64,000 bases of DNA from Mycolicibacter sinensis (GTDB taxonomy: Bacteria > Actinomycetota > Actinomycetes > Mycobacteriales > Mycobacteriaceae): contig NZ_LZIN01000071.1 in NCBI RefSeq assembly GCF_001667375.1, positions 1-64,000 on the forward strand, read 5' to 3'. The translations under genes and the position numbers were made by a program. This document shows positions 10,362 through 23,504 of the stretch, in pieces (position 1 is the first letter of the stretch; each line of letters begins with the position of its first letter). The notes beneath the pieces are model-generated. The model worked only from the letters and a program-made list of their open reading frames with translations, did no database searches and was not told the DNA's origin.

Positions 10362-10694
10362 CTACTGGGTGACCGACGGCGGCAGCTCGCCGGGCCCCGG
10401 TCGTTCCGGACCCGGCCTCATCGGGCCCGGCCCGCGGTGCGGGCCCTGGTGGAACCCCTGGTGGAACATCGCCCCGTGGTGGGGCCCGTGGTGTTTGTGG
10501 TGGCAGTGGTGACCACGCATGCCGCCGCTGGCATACACGCCGGCGAAGAAGATCGACGAGACGATGAAGACGATCCCGGCGACGATCGCGACCCAGGCGG
10601 CGAGCCGGTAGACCCAGTACGGCTTCGGCTCGACCGGGCCGGGCGGCACCGCCGGGGGCCGGGTGGTTCCAGGTGTTTCACTCATGGTTGACAT
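10362..10694 (-). CDS. Proline-rich single-pass membrane protein with strongly His-rich tail (paralogue)
   Basis: A 110-residue sister of the neighbouring protein. It has a proline-rich head, a membrane segment around residues 29-55 (LAAWVAIVAGIVFIVSSIFFAG), then an outer tail with a dense histidine cluster (GHHCHHKHHGPHHG) and GPxRPGP repeats. The histidine cluster is far denser than in its neighbour. ATG at 10694 is used; an in-frame ATG at 10685 is equally possible. Function is unknown. Metal binding or envelope packing are the obvious ideas, both inference. Confidence 0.7.
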   Translation of the reverse strand: MSTMSETPGTTRPPAVPPGPVEPKPYWVYRLAAWVAIVAGIVFIVSSIFFAGVYASGGMRGHHCHHKHHGPHHGAMFHQGFHQGPHRGPGPMRPGPERPGPGELPPSVTQ

Positions 10695-10750
10695 GGTGCG
10701 CCAGTAATCGCCGGGCCTCGCTAGGTGCCGGCTATGTGTCCGCTATGAAC

Positions 10751-11875
10751 TTAAGGCGCTGACCAGGGCTTGAACGGGTTGACCGCGAACTGGATCACCC
10801 GGTACGGCGCCCGGTGACGCGGCTCGGTGTTCCACTGGCTGATGAACACCCGCAGCTCGTCCAGCGTCGAGCCCGGTGAGATGTAGCCGCCGTAGGGCTG
10901 GGCCAGCCGGTTGTCGAACGGCGAGGGCAGGGTCTCGACGGGCACCGGCGCGTCCGGCCACTCAGTGTGCTGCACCACCGTGGTCACCGGGGCGGTGCCT
11001 AGCCCGGTCGGCTCGTAGGCCACCCGGACTTCCATGTTCCCGGTGGTGCCGTTGAAGTAAGACAGCACCGGCTTGCCGTCGACCTGGCGCAGGCTCAGCT
11101 CGCCGATCTGGTCGTTCCACAACGGCGTGGGTTTGTGCCCCCAGCCTTTGTCGGCCGCCCAGCCCTGCCAGGCCGACCGGTCGGTGAACGCCTCCGGGGT
11201 GACCCGGTACAGCGTCACCGCCGCGCTGCGGTCAAAGTTGTTGGCGACGAGGTACACCCAGCCGGTGACCGAGTCCGGTGTCGGAACCGGGTCGTAGTAG
11301 CCGCTGATCTGGGATTGGCCGAAATTCTGATAGGAGGCCGGTCGCACCGAACCCGGTACCGTCTGCCAACCCGGTTGCACCGGATCGGCTTTCACCAGAC
11401 GCGAGGTCTGGGGCACCAGCATCGTGGCGGTGGTCACCATCAGGTAGTTGGTCCGGTTGATCGAGACGATCCCGGCCGGCAGCTGCGTGCTGCCGGCCGG
11501 TGACGGGTCGGCCAGCAGCGGTCTGTCCACCCCGATCACCCCGGTGTAGCGCACCCCGGCGGGGTCGTCGACCGAGTCCGGATCGAGCCGCAACGCGATC
11601 GGGGAATACCAGCCGCCGAACCCGACACCTTGGCCGGCGAAGCTGTCCCCGCAGATCTGCAGCACCGCAGTGGGGAACTCCATGAACTCGCACAGGTCAG
11701 TCGCGCCGATGCCGTAATCGCCGGTGAGCGTGCCGGTTCCAGCGCTCGGCCCGATCCGGACCACCTGACCCTCGGCCAGCGGCCACAGCATCGGACGCGG
11801 GATCGGCGCGGGCGGTTCGGCATGTGCGGGCGGGCAGACCAACAGCGCGACGGCTCCCATCGAGCGTGCAACCAT
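10751..11875 (-). CDS. Secreted DUF4185 protein (Rv3707c-like)
   Basis: About 374 residues: a short signal peptide ending near PAHA, then repeated aromatic/Gly blocks such as GFGGWYSPIALRLD, NYLMVTTATML and GYYDPVPTPDS, typical of the DUF4185 beta-propeller family. Role unknown, possibly glycan binding or cleavage. A longer frame begins at GTG 11911. The ATG at 11875 is preferred because GGAG lies 7 nt upstream and the codons before it lie in a palindrome (11861-11916). Both ribosome site and start codon sit in that hairpin, so translation may be controlled by folding. It lies downstream of ask-asd, 57 nt after asd. Confidence 0.78.
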   Translation of the reverse strand: MVARSMGAVALLVCPPAHAEPPAPIPRPMLWPLAEGQVVRIGPSAGTGTLTGDYGIGATDLCEFMEFPTAVLQICGDSFAGQGVGFGGWYSPIALRLDPDSVDDPAGVRYTGVIGVDRPLLADPSPAGSTQLPAGIVSINRTNYLMVTTATMLVPQTSRLVKADPVQPGWQTVPGSVRPASYQNFGQSQISGYYDPVPTPDSVTGWVYLVANNFDRSAAVTLYRVTPEAFTDRSAWQGWAADKGWGHKPTPLWNDQIGELSLRQVDGKPVLSYFNGTTGNMEVRVAYEPTGLGTAPVTTVVQHTEWPDAPVPVETLPSPFDNRLAQPYGGYISPGSTLDELRVFISQWNTEPRHRAPYRVIQFAVNPFKPWSAP

Positions 11876-11916
11876 TGCGAAACTCCGCGCGGATTTTCGC
11901 AGCCGGTGCACGTTCG
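11861..11916. repeat. Imperfect palindrome over the DUF4185 start (hairpin family, copy 1)
   Basis: Arms 11861-11886 and 11891-11916 pair at 20 of 26 positions across a 4-nt loop. The core TGCGAAAnTCC/GGATTTTCGCA is shared with the copy at 35245-35306, and the right end (GCACGTTCGGCG) is shared with three other copies. On the minus strand the stem contains the GGAG and ATG of the DUF4185 gene. Confidence 0.75.
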
Positions 11917-11932
11917 GCGCCTCGGGGCCGGG

Positions 11933-14246
<2,314 letters not shown>

Positions 14247-14398
14247 GGCTGTCCCTTCTACGTCCACGGGGTTTTGGGCCGACAATCAGGATACGGGGTC
14301 GGCCTCGCCGCGCTCACGCCAGCAGGATGGCGGCTTCACTACCGGCGCGGCTTCGCCCGACCATAGTCTGCCGTTTTCACGTGGCGCCTTTGCCGCGC

Positions 14399-16339
<1,941 letters not shown>

Positions 16340-16395
16340 GTCCCGCGGATAACTCCGGCCCATCAGCAACGCGCTCGGCCGGCATGGGAGTGTTG

Positions 16396-16478
16396 CCGCC
16401 TTTGAGCGACAACCGACGTTATGTCAGTTCAGAGGCGAACGGGCGGTCGACCTAACGCACGTTGTCGCTCAAAGGCGG
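16396..16478. repeat. Long palindrome between convergent leuA and dnaQ-like genes
   Basis: Arms 16396-16413 and 16461-16478 are an 18-bp perfect inverted repeat (CCGCCTTTGAGCGACAAC). Inside it a second arm pair (CGTTATGTC/GACCTAACG) pairs with one mismatch. It could act as a bidirectional terminator for the converging genes. Its ends differ from the RCACRYTCGRCG family. Confidence 0.75.
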
Positions 16479-16544
16479 GCACAAGCGATGCCCCTTCCCG
16501 CCCGTGACAGATGGGGCGCCGGTGCCCCAAGAAACGGAGTGCGC

Positions 16545-17534
16545 TCAGAACAGCGAGATCTGCTCGCCGGCCAGCCCGGCGTCGGCGAACTGCTCGATGC
16601 CGGTGCCGTCGACCACCCGGTCGACGCACGCCATGAAGTGCTCGTCGGTGACGGTCGGCACGCCGAGTTCCCGCGCCTGGTAGCCCTTGCCCTGCTCAGG
16701 GCGGTCGTTGTTGCAGATCACCAGTGAGGTAGTGGTGTCGACGACGTCACTGTAGGCCAGCCCGGCGTGCAGGATGCGTTCGACGAGTTCCTCGTGGGTG
16801 CGCCTGCACTCCGCCGCCAGCGCGACCCGCATGCCCTGCACCAGCGGGCGCCCCCGCACGTAGCGGCCGGGATTGAGGTAGGCGCACGGCATCCGCGACG
16901 CCAGGGCTTTCAGCGGCCGCAGCTCTTCGTGGGTGATCCGGCCGTTGGGCCACCGGCGGCGGGTGACCGGCCGCACAGGCAGCCAGACGTCCCGTTCCCG
17001 GGCCCGCTGCAGCGCCGGCTCCAGCACCCCGGCCAGCACCCGGGCGTCGTCGAGCGCGTCGTGGGCGCGGGTCTGGACGATGCCCCAGTGCGCGGCGAGG
17101 CTTTGCAGACGCAGGTTGGCCAGGCCCAGATCCAGGCGCCGAACCAATTCCAGCGTGCACATCACCGAGTCGACGGGCAGTTCGGCGCCGGCCATCTCGG
17201 CTTCGACGGCCAGGAAGGTGTAATCGAACGCCACGTTATGCGCCACCAGGGTGCGTCCGGCCAGCAACTCGGCGACCTCGTCGAAGACGTCGGCGAACCG
17301 CGGCTGGCCCGCCAGCATCTCGGCGGTGAGCCCGTGCACGTGCGTGGGGCCGGGGTCAGTGCCCGGGTCGACCAGGCTGGAGACCGATCGCTCGATCCGG
17401 CCGTCGGCGTCGAGTGCCAGGGCGGCGACGCTGAGCACGCGTGCCTGCCCGGGCCGAAACCCCGACGTCTCGACGTCGACGACGACCCAGCCGTCGCCGG
17501 GATCGCGGGCCGGGCGCCCCCACAGCGCACTCAT
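16545..17534 (-). CDS. dnaQ: DnaQ-like 3'-5' exonuclease with BRCT-like domain
   Basis: A 329-residue DEDDh exonuclease. Motif I is VVDVETSG (residues 18-25), followed by HNVAFDYTF and HDALDDARVL. The C-terminal half (about 230-310) resembles a BRCT module (GMRVALAAECRRTHEELVERI...VICNN). The protein ends in QISLF, matching the beta-clamp-binding consensus QLxLF, which suggests it is tethered to the replication clamp. It is the counterpart of Rv3711c, annotated as a Pol III epsilon homologue. In mycobacteria the main proofreading activity is the PHP domain of DnaE1, so an accessory repair role is more likely. Confidence 0.9.
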   Translation of the reverse strand: MSALWGRPARDPGDGWVVVDVETSGFRPGQARVLSVAALALDADGRIERSVSSLVDPGTDPGPTHVHGLTAEMLAGQPRFADVFDEVAELLAGRTLVAHNVAFDYTFLAVEAEMAGAELPVDSVMCTLELVRRLDLGLANLRLQSLAAHWGIVQTRAHDALDDARVLAGVLEPALQRARERDVWLPVRPVTRRRWPNGRITHEELRPLKALASRMPCAYLNPGRYVRGRPLVQGMRVALAAECRRTHEELVERILHAGLAYSDVVDTTTSLVICNNDRPEQGKGYQARELGVPTVTDEHFMACVDRVVDGTGIEQFADAGLAGEQISLF

Positions 17535-17652
17535 GCCATGAGAATGGCACGCCGGGGTGACGTAACCGGGTCGCCGCCCAGCCGTGTCGCCGACTTAAGT
17601 CCCTGAGGGCGACCTACTGCGCCCGGCGCGAGCGCCGCGCTTGCGATCGCCC

Positions 17653-17658
17653 TAAACT
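17653..17658 (+). promoter_or_regulatory. -10 box for leaderless murT
   Basis: TAAACT ends 6 nt before the murT GTG at 17665, placing the expected transcription start on the start codon itself. No ribosome site is visible. Confidence 0.6.
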
Positions 17659-17664
17659 CACGCA

Positions 17665-18888
17665 GTGATCACCGCCCGTGGACGCCTGGCCCTGGCCGTC
17701 GGCGCGAGCGCCCGATGGGCGTCGCGGATCACCGGCCGCGGCGCTGGTGCGATGATCGGCGGCCTGGTCGCGATGACACTCGACCGCTCGATCCTGCGTC
17801 AGCTGGGCACCGGCCGGCGCACCGTCGTCGTCACCGGCACCAACGGCAAGTCGACCACCACCCGCATGATCGCGGCCGCGCTGCGTGACCTGGGCCCGGT
17901 GGCCACCAACGCCGAAGGCGCCAACATGGACGCCGGGCTGGTGGCGGCGCTGGCCGCCGACCGCACCGCACAGCGCGCGGCGCTTGAGGTCGACGAGATG
18001 CACGTGCCGCATGTGGCCGATGCGGTCTCGCCGGCGGTGGTCGTGCTGCTCAATCTGTCTCGCGACCAGCTGGACCGGGTCGGTGAGATCAACGCCGTGG
18101 AACGCGCCCTGCGCACCGGGCTGGCCCGGCATCCGCAGACGGTGGTCATCGCCAACTGCGACGACGTGCTGATGACGTCGGCCGCCTACGACTCCCTTAA
18201 CGTGGTGTGGGTCGCCGCGGGCGGCGGCTGGGCCGGTGACTCGGTCAGTTGCCCCCGCAGCGGCGAGGTGATCGTCCGCCGCGACGAGCACTGGCGCTCG
18301 ACCGGATGCGACTTCGCCCGGCCCACCCCGCAGTGGTGGTTCGACGACGACTCGCTGTACGGGCCCGCCGGGCTGGTGCTGCCGATGCGGCTGTCCCTTC
18401 CCGGAAACGTCAACCGCGGCAACGCCGCCCAGGCCGTCGCCGCGGCCGTCGCGCTCGGCGCCGACCCGGTCAAAGCGGTGGCCGCCGTGGGCGCCCTCGA
18501 CGAGGTGGCCGGGCGCTACCGCAGCGTGCAGGTCGGCGAGCACACGGTCCGGATGCTGCTGGCCAAGAATCCGGCCGGCTGGCAGGAGGCGCTGTCGATG
18601 GTCGATCACCAGGCCGCCGGGGTGGTGATCGCCGTCAACGGCCAAGTCCCCGACGGCGAGGATCTGTCCTGGCTGTGGGATGTGCGCTTCGAGCACTTCG
18701 AGGGTGTTCCGGTGGTGGCCGCCGGGGAGCGCGGCACCGACCTGGCGGTGCGGCTCGGCTACGCCGGTGTGTCACACACCCTGGTACACGACACCTGCGC
18801 GGCCATCGCGTCCTGCCCGCCCGGCCGGGTGGAGGTGGTCGCCAACTACACCGCGTTTCTGGCACTGCAGCGGAGGCTTTCGTTATGA
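17665..18888 (+). CDS. murT: Lipid II isoglutaminyl synthase subunit MurT
   Basis: Mur-ligase-like, ATP-dependent subunit that with GatD amidates the D-glutamate of lipid II, needed for efficient peptidoglycan cross-linking. It has 407 residues. The P-loop TGTNGKST is at residues 58-65, a Mur ligase central domain follows, and the C-terminal DUF1727 domain binds GatD. The insertion that carries a four-cysteine zinc ribbon in S. aureus MurT is degenerate here: only the Cys of CPRS and the Cys of CDFA remain. The GTG at 17665 seems leaderless. The stop overlaps gatD by 4 nt. Confidence 0.94.
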   Translation: MITARGRLALAVGASARWASRITGRGAGAMIGGLVAMTLDRSILRQLGTGRRTVVVTGTNGKSTTTRMIAAALRDLGPVATNAEGANMDAGLVAALAADRTAQRAALEVDEMHVPHVADAVSPAVVVLLNLSRDQLDRVGEINAVERALRTGLARHPQTVVIANCDDVLMTSAAYDSLNVVWVAAGGGWAGDSVSCPRSGEVIVRRDEHWRSTGCDFARPTPQWWFDDDSLYGPAGLVLPMRLSLPGNVNRGNAAQAVAAAVALGADPVKAVAAVGALDEVAGRYRSVQVGEHTVRMLLAKNPAGWQEALSMVDHQAAGVVIAVNGQVPDGEDLSWLWDVRFEHFEGVPVVAAGERGTDLAVRLGYAGVSHTLVHDTCAAIASCPPGRVEVVANYTAFLALQRRLSL

Positions 18889-19592
18889 CGGTGCGGATCG
18901 GGCTGGTGTTGCCCGATGTGATGGGCACCTACGGCGACAGCGGCAACGCGGTGGTGCTGCGGCAACGACTGGCGTTGCGGGGCATCGCCGCCGAAATCGT
19001 CGAGATCACCCTGGCCGACCCGGTGCCGGAGTCGCTCGACCTCTACACCCTGGGCGGCGCCGAGGACTACGCGCAGCGGTTGGCCACCCGGCACCTGATC
19101 CGGTATCCGGGATTGCAGCGTGCCGCCGAGCGCGGGGCGCCGGTGCTGGCGATCTGCGCGGCCATCCAGGTGCTCGGGCACTGGTATGAGACCTCCGCCG
19201 GAGAACGCGTCGACGGGGTGGGGCTGCTCGACGTCACCACCGCACCGCAGGAGACCCGGACCATCGGCGAAGTGGTCGGCACCCCGCTGCTGGCCGGGCT
19301 GACGCAGCCGCTGACCGGCTTCGAGAACCACCGCGGTGGCACCGTGCTGGGTCCGGCCGCTTCGCCGTTGAGCCGGGTGACCAAGGGCGCCGGGAACCGG
19401 GCCGGCGACGGGCACGACGGCGCGGTGCAGGGCAGCGTCGTCGCCACCTATCTGCACGGGCCGTGCCTGGCCCGTAACCCGGAACTGGCTGACCTGCTGC
19501 TGTCGAAGGTGGTCGGCGACCTGGCGCCGCTGGAGCTTCCCGAAGTGGAGATGCTGCGCGCCGAAAGACTGAGCGCGCCGCGGCGCGCCTGA
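18885..19592 (+). CDS. gatD: Lipid II isoglutaminyl synthase glutaminase subunit GatD
   Basis: CobB/CobQ-type class I glutamine amidotransferase that delivers ammonia to MurT. It has 235 residues. The nucleophile Cys91 lies in LAICAAIQVLG and the catalytic His in TYLHGPCLARNPELAD near residue 188. The ATG at 18885 overlaps the murT stop (ATGA). The much longer open frame beginning at 18249 lies out of frame inside murT and is not used. Older annotation names it CobQ2, but its context with murT settles the role in the cell wall. Confidence 0.95.
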   Translation: MTVRIGLVLPDVMGTYGDSGNAVVLRQRLALRGIAAEIVEITLADPVPESLDLYTLGGAEDYAQRLATRHLIRYPGLQRAAERGAPVLAICAAIQVLGHWYETSAGERVDGVGLLDVTTAPQETRTIGEVVGTPLLAGLTQPLTGFENHRGGTVLGPAASPLSRVTKGAGNRAGDGHDGAVQGSVVATYLHGPCLARNPELADLLLSKVVGDLAPLELPEVEMLRAERLSAPRRA

Positions 19593-19593
19593 C

Positions 19594-19599
19594 TACGTT
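19594..19599 (+). promoter_or_regulatory. -10 box for leaderless PucR-type regulator
   Basis: TACGTT ends 7 nt before the ATG at 19607, immediately after the gatD stop, so this regulator probably has its own leaderless promoter. Confidence 0.5.
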
Positions 19600-19606
19600 T
19601 GCGACC

Positions 19607-20872
19607 ATGAGCGATCCGAGCACCGTTGCCGACGCGGCGATCGGAATCTCCCAGCGGCTCTACGATCGCCTGGCCGATACCACCGCAGTCATCGAGGCAC
19701 TGGTGGCCAAGGAGTCGCCGGATCTGACCGCGGACTCGTCGCTGCTCCAGCTGCTGCGCGAAACCGTGACGGCGAACGTCGAAACCTACTTCTCGGCCAT
19801 CCGGCACAACATCCCGGTGGCCGATGTCGCCGCACCGCCTGTCGCTTTGGAGCACGCCCGCCGGCTGGCGCAGCGCGGGGTGCCGGTGAACGCGTTGGTA
19901 CGGGGCTACCGGCTGGGCCACTCGATGGCGCTGCGGGTGGTGCTGGAGGAGATCCGTTCCGCCGACCTGGATCCCGATCTACGGCTGGATGTGCTCGGGG
20001 AGATGTCGACACTGATGTTCGGCTACATCGACGAGATGTCGCAACAGGTGTCGGCCGTCTACCAGACCGAGCGCGAACGCTGGCTGGAGAGCCGAAATGC
20101 GGTGCGCGCATTACGAGTCCGAGAGATTCTGGCCGGGGACAGCTTGGATGTCGACGCCATGACGGCCGCGATCCGCTATCCGCTGCGGCGAACCCACGTC
20201 GCGCTCGTCGTGTGGTATCCCGAGTCCGGCGGCGACAAGCTCGCTGCCGCCGAAGGTTTCATCAAGCAACTCGCCGAATCGGTTGCCGGACACGGCGCGC
20301 CGCTGTTCATCCCGGCTGACAGCGCCACCGGGTGGGCCTGGATCCCGTTGGCGTCGAACGCCGGTGCCGACGCGATGGCACAGATCCGTTCCTGCGCGCA
20401 GGCCGGTGAGCCCTGGGTGGCGATCGGTAATCCGCTGGCCGGAGTGCAGGGCTTCCGCCGGTCGCATCAGCAGGCGCTGGCCACCCACACCCTGGCGGTA
20501 GCCTCCGGCTCGGTCCGGGTCAGCGCGGCAAGCGATCCGGGACTGTCGGCCGCGGCGCTGCTCGGCGGTGACAACGTGGCCGCCGCACGAGCCTGGGTCG
20601 GTGAAACACTCGGCCCGCTGGCTTGCGCTACCGACGGCGACGAGCGGCTGCGCGACACGCTGCGGGTGTTCCTGCGGACCGGTTCCAGCTTCAAGGCGGC
20701 CGGCGAGCAGTTGCACTTCCACGTCAACACGGTGAAGTACCGCGTCCAGCGCGCGATCGAACGTCGCGGCCGCCCGATCACCGATGACCGGCTCGACGTG
20801 GAGATCGCGCTGCTGCTGTGTCAGTGGTACGGCGCCGCCGTGTTGTCCCCCTTGTCTCCCCAAGACGAATAA
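19607..20872 (+). CDS. PucR/CdaR-type transcriptional regulator next to alkB
   Basis: A 421-residue regulator. The N-terminal about 150 residues are helical (RsbR-like, with RRLAQRGVPVNALVRGYRLGH). A middle domain is GGDEF-like, as in CdaR proteins. A C-terminal winged helix-turn-helix of the PucR type lies near residues 345-405 (LRVFLRTGSSFKAAGEQL HFHVNTVKYR). It stands directly upstream of, and in line with, alkB-rubA-rubB, so control of alkane hydroxylation is the likely job. The effector is unknown. It differs from the TetR regulator usually found with alkB. Confidence 0.85.
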   Translation: MSDPSTVADAAIGISQRLYDRLADTTAVIEALVAKESPDLTADSSLLQLLRETVTANVETYFSAIRHNIPVADVAAPPVALEHARRLAQRGVPVNALVRGYRLGHSMALRVVLEEIRSADLDPDLRLDVLGEMSTLMFGYIDEMSQQVSAVYQTERERWLESRNAVRALRVREILAGDSLDVDAMTAAIRYPLRRTHVALVVWYPESGGDKLAAAEGFIKQLAESVAGHGAPLFIPADSATGWAWIPLASNAGADAMAQIRSCAQAGEPWVAIGNPLAGVQGFRRSHQQALATHTLAVASGSVRVSAASDPGLSAAALLGGDNVAAARAWVGETLGPLACATDGDERLRDTLRVFLRTGSSFKAAGEQLHFHVNTVKYRVQRAIERRGRPITDDRLDVEIALLLCQWYGAAVLSPLSPQDE

Positions 20873-20935
20873 CCGGCCGATTTCCGGTTCCGCGGGACGA
20901 GCGGTGAGCGGGCGCCGATACCTAACGTCGGCGAC

Positions 20936-22159
20936 ATGACTACCGAACTGAGTGACAAGCCAAAAATCTGGCACGACAAGAAACGACACCTGTGGCTGTT
21001 GGGTCTGTTCGTGCCCACCATGATGTTCCTGGTGCTGCCGCTGACGTGGGCGATGAACCAGGCCGGCTGGCAGACCGCGGCGCAGCTGCCGCTGTACATC
21101 GGGCCGATCCTGCTCTACGTGATCCTGCCGGTGCTGGACCTGTGGGTCGGGGCCGACGGGCAGAACCCGCCGGATGAGGTGATGTCCGCCCTGGAGAACG
21201 ACAAGTACTACCGGTACGCCACCTACGCCTACATTCCCTTCCAGTACGCCAGCGCCATCCTGGGCGCCTACCTGTTCACCGCCTCGGACCTGGCCTGGCT
21301 CGGCTTCGACGGGTCGCTGGGCTGGCTGGGCAAGATCGGTGTGGCGATGTCGGCGGCCACGGTGGCCGGGGTGGGTATCAACACCGCCCACGAGTTGGGC
21401 CACAAGCGCGACTCGCTGGAGCGGTGGCTCTCCAAGATCACCTTGGCGCAAGTCTGCTATGGACACTTCTACGTCGAGCACAACCGCGGCCACCACGTGC
21501 GGGTGGCCACCCCGGAGGACCCGGCGTCGGCCCGGTTCGGCGAGACGTTCTGGGAGTTCCTGCCGCGCAGCACCTGGGGTGGCATCCGTTCGGCATGGGA
21601 GCTGGAGGCGGCGCGGATCCGTCGTACCGGCAAGAACCCCTGGAACCCGCGCACCTGGTGGGGCAACGACGTGGTCAACGCGCTGGCGATGTCGGTGCTG
21701 TTCTGGAGCGTGATGGTCGCGGTGTTCGGTGTCGCCTTGATCCCGTACCTGCTGATCAACGCTTTGTACGGCTCGTCGCTGCTGGAGTCGGTGAACTACC
21801 TGGAGCACTACGGGCTGGTGCGCCAGAAACAGGCCGGCGGCCGCTACGAGCGCTGCACCCCGCAGCACAGCTGGAACTCCGACCACCTGGTGACCAACTT
21901 GTTCCTCTACCACCTGCAGCGGCACAGCGACCACCACGCCAACCCGACCCGGCGCTACCAGACGCTGCGCAGCTTCGACGACTCGCCGAACCTGCCGGCC
22001 GGATATGGAGCGCTCATAGGGGTGACCTACTTCCCGCCGGTGTGGCGCAGGCTGATGGACCACCGGGTGCTGGAGCACTACGCCGGTGACATCACCCGGG
22101 CCAACATCCAGCCGCGGGTGCGGGCGAAGGTCCTGGCGCGGTACGGGGCGGTGGCCTGA
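20936..22159 (+). CDS. alkB: Alkane 1-monooxygenase
   Basis: Integral membrane di-iron enzyme that hydroxylates the terminal carbon of medium and long n-alkanes. It has 407 residues with several hydrophobic segments. The histidine boxes are HELGH (152-156), EHNRGHH (181-187) and LQRHSDHH (327-334), plus the AlkB signature NYLEHYG (287-293). It needs rubredoxin and rubredoxin reductase, both encoded immediately downstream with overlapping starts. The cluster sits between gatD and the DUF559/recR block, where M. tuberculosis has no alkB, so it is an insertion or a relocation. Confidence 0.97.
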   Translation: MTTELSDKPKIWHDKKRHLWLLGLFVPTMMFLVLPLTWAMNQAGWQTAAQLPLYIGPILLYVILPVLDLWVGADGQNPPDEVMSALENDKYYRYATYAYIPFQYASAILGAYLFTASDLAWLGFDGSLGWLGKIGVAMSAATVAGVGINTAHELGHKRDSLERWLSKITLAQVCYGHFYVEHNRGHHVRVATPEDPASARFGETFWEFLPRSTWGGIRSAWELEAARIRRTGKNPWNPRTWWGNDVVNALAMSVLFWSVMVAVFGVALIPYLLINALYGSSLLESVNYLEHYGLVRQKQAGGRYERCTPQHSWNSDHLVTNLFLYHLQRHSDHHANPTRRYQTLRSFDDSPNLPAGYGALIGVTYFPPVWRRLMDHRVLEHYAGDITRANIQPRVRAKVLARYGAVA

Positions 22160-22341
22160 TGAACGACTACAAACTGTTCCGGTGCCTGCAGTGCGGCTTC
22201 GAGTACGACGAGGCGCTGGGCTGGCCGGAGGACGGCATCGCGCCCGGCACGCGTTGGGCCGACATCCCCGAGGACTGGAGCTGCCCGGACTGCGGCGCGG
22301 CGAAAGCCGACTTCGAGATGGTGGAGGTGGTTCGGCCGTGA
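22159..22341 (+). CDS. rubA: Rubredoxin
   Basis: A 60-residue one-iron electron carrier that passes electrons to AlkB. The iron ligands are Cys9 and Cys12 (CLQCG) and Cys42 and Cys45 (CPDCG). [20 protein letters not shown] is the usual rubredoxin core for alkane hydroxylases. Its ATG shares one base with the alkB TGA, and its stop overlaps the reductase GTG by 4 nt. Only one rubredoxin gene is present; some actinobacterial alkB clusters carry two. Confidence 0.96.
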   Translation: MNDYKLFRCLQCGFEYDEALGWPEDGIAPGTRWADIPEDWSCPDCGAAKADFEMVEVVRP

Positions 22342-23504
22342 GCGGGGTCGTCATCGTCGGGGCCGGACTGGCGGCGGTCCGCGTGTCAGAACAGTTGCGC
22401 CGCAACGGTTATGACGGTTCGATCACCATCGTCGGCGCCGAGGCCCATCCGCCCTACGACCGCCCGCCGCTGTCCAAGGGCATGCTGCGCGGCGAGGTCA
22501 AGGATGTGGCTTTGAAGTCGATGACGTTCTACGAGGACAACCAGATCTTGTTGCGGCTCGGTGTCGCCGCCCTGGGCGTCGACGTCTCGGGCCACACCGT
22601 GACGCTGGCCGACGGGCAGGCGCTGCGCTACGACCAGCTGGTGATCGCCACCGGCCTGCTGCCGCGGCGCATTCCGTCGCTGGGCGAGCTGGACGGCATC
22701 TGTGTGCTGCGGTCGTTGGACGACTGCGTGATGCTTCGGAAGCGGGCCGCGGGCGCCCGGCGCGCCGTGGTGATCGGGGCGGGCTTCATCGGCTGTGAGG
22801 TCTCGGCCAGCCTGCGCGGCTCGGGGGTGGAGGTGGTGCTGGTGGAACCCCAGCCCACCCCGCTGGCCTCCGTGCTCGGCGAGCAGCTGGGCGCACTGCT
22901 CACCCGGCTGCACCGCGCCGAGGGCGTCGACGTGCGCACCGGCGCGCAAGTGGTGTCGGTCTCCGGGCGCGACGGCGCGGAGTCGGTGACGTTGTCGGAC
23001 GGCTCGGTGATCCCGACCGATCTGGTGGTCGTCGGGATCGGGTCGCGGCCTGCCTGTGACTGGCTGGCCGGCAGCGATGTCGCGGTCGACGACGGTGTGG
23101 TCTGCGATTCCGTCGGCCGTACCAGCGCCCCGGACGTCTGGGCGATCGGCGACGTGGCGAGTTGGGGCGCACAGCGCCGCGTCGAGCACTGGAGCAACGT
23201 TGCCGAGCAGGCGCGCAGCCTGGTGTCGGCGATGCTGGGATCGGCGGCCCCGGCCCCGGGCGTGCCGTACTTCTGGAGCGACCAGTACGACCTCAAGATC
23301 CAGTGCCTGGGCCACCCGCGGGCCGGCGACACCGTGCACCTGGTCGAGGACTTCGACGTTCAGGCCCGCCGGTTCCTGGCCTACTACGAGCGCGACGGTG
23401 TGCTGGCCGCCGTGGTGGGCGCGGGCGTCCCGGAGCAGATTCGCACGGCTCGCGGCAAGATCGCCGCCGGGGCGCCGATTTCCGAAGTGCTGCAACCGGT
23501 TTAA
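22338..23504 (+). CDS. rubB: Rubredoxin reductase (FAD/NAD(P)H)
   Basis: A 388-residue FAD-dependent pyridine nucleotide oxidoreductase that reduces rubredoxin for AlkB. It has an N-terminal FAD fold [13 protein letters not shown], a second NAD-binding fold [13 protein letters not shown] near residue 145, and the FAD motif VWAIGDVA near residue 270. The GTG start at 22338 overlaps the rubA stop (GTGA); the open frame from 22086 is a read-through of other genes. The sequence resembles the ferredoxin/rubredoxin reductase family, so service to other ferredoxins is possible. Confidence 0.92.
   Translation: MSGVVIVGAGLAAVRVSEQLRRNGYDGSITIVGAEAHPPYDRPPLSKGMLRGEVKDVALKSMTFYEDNQILLRLGVAALGVDVSGHTVTLADGQALRYDQLVIATGLLPRRIPSLGELDGICVLRSLDDCVMLRKRAAGARRAVVIGAGFIGCEVSASLRGSGVEVVLVEPQPTPLASVLGEQLGALLTRLHRAEGVDVRTGAQVVSVSGRDGAESVTLSDGSVIPTDLVVVGIGSRPACDWLAGSDVAVDDGVVCDSVGRTSAPDVWAIGDVASWGAQRRVEHWSNVAEQARSLVSAMLGSAAPAPGVPYFWSDQYDLKIQCLGHPRAGDTVHLVEDFDVQARRFLAYYERDGVLAAVVGAGVPEQIRTARGKIAAGAPISEVLQPV

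Noticed and set aside
20111..22405. 764-codon minus-strand open frame
   Set aside because: Shadow of the regulator, alkB and rubA, which have intact motifs on the plus strand.
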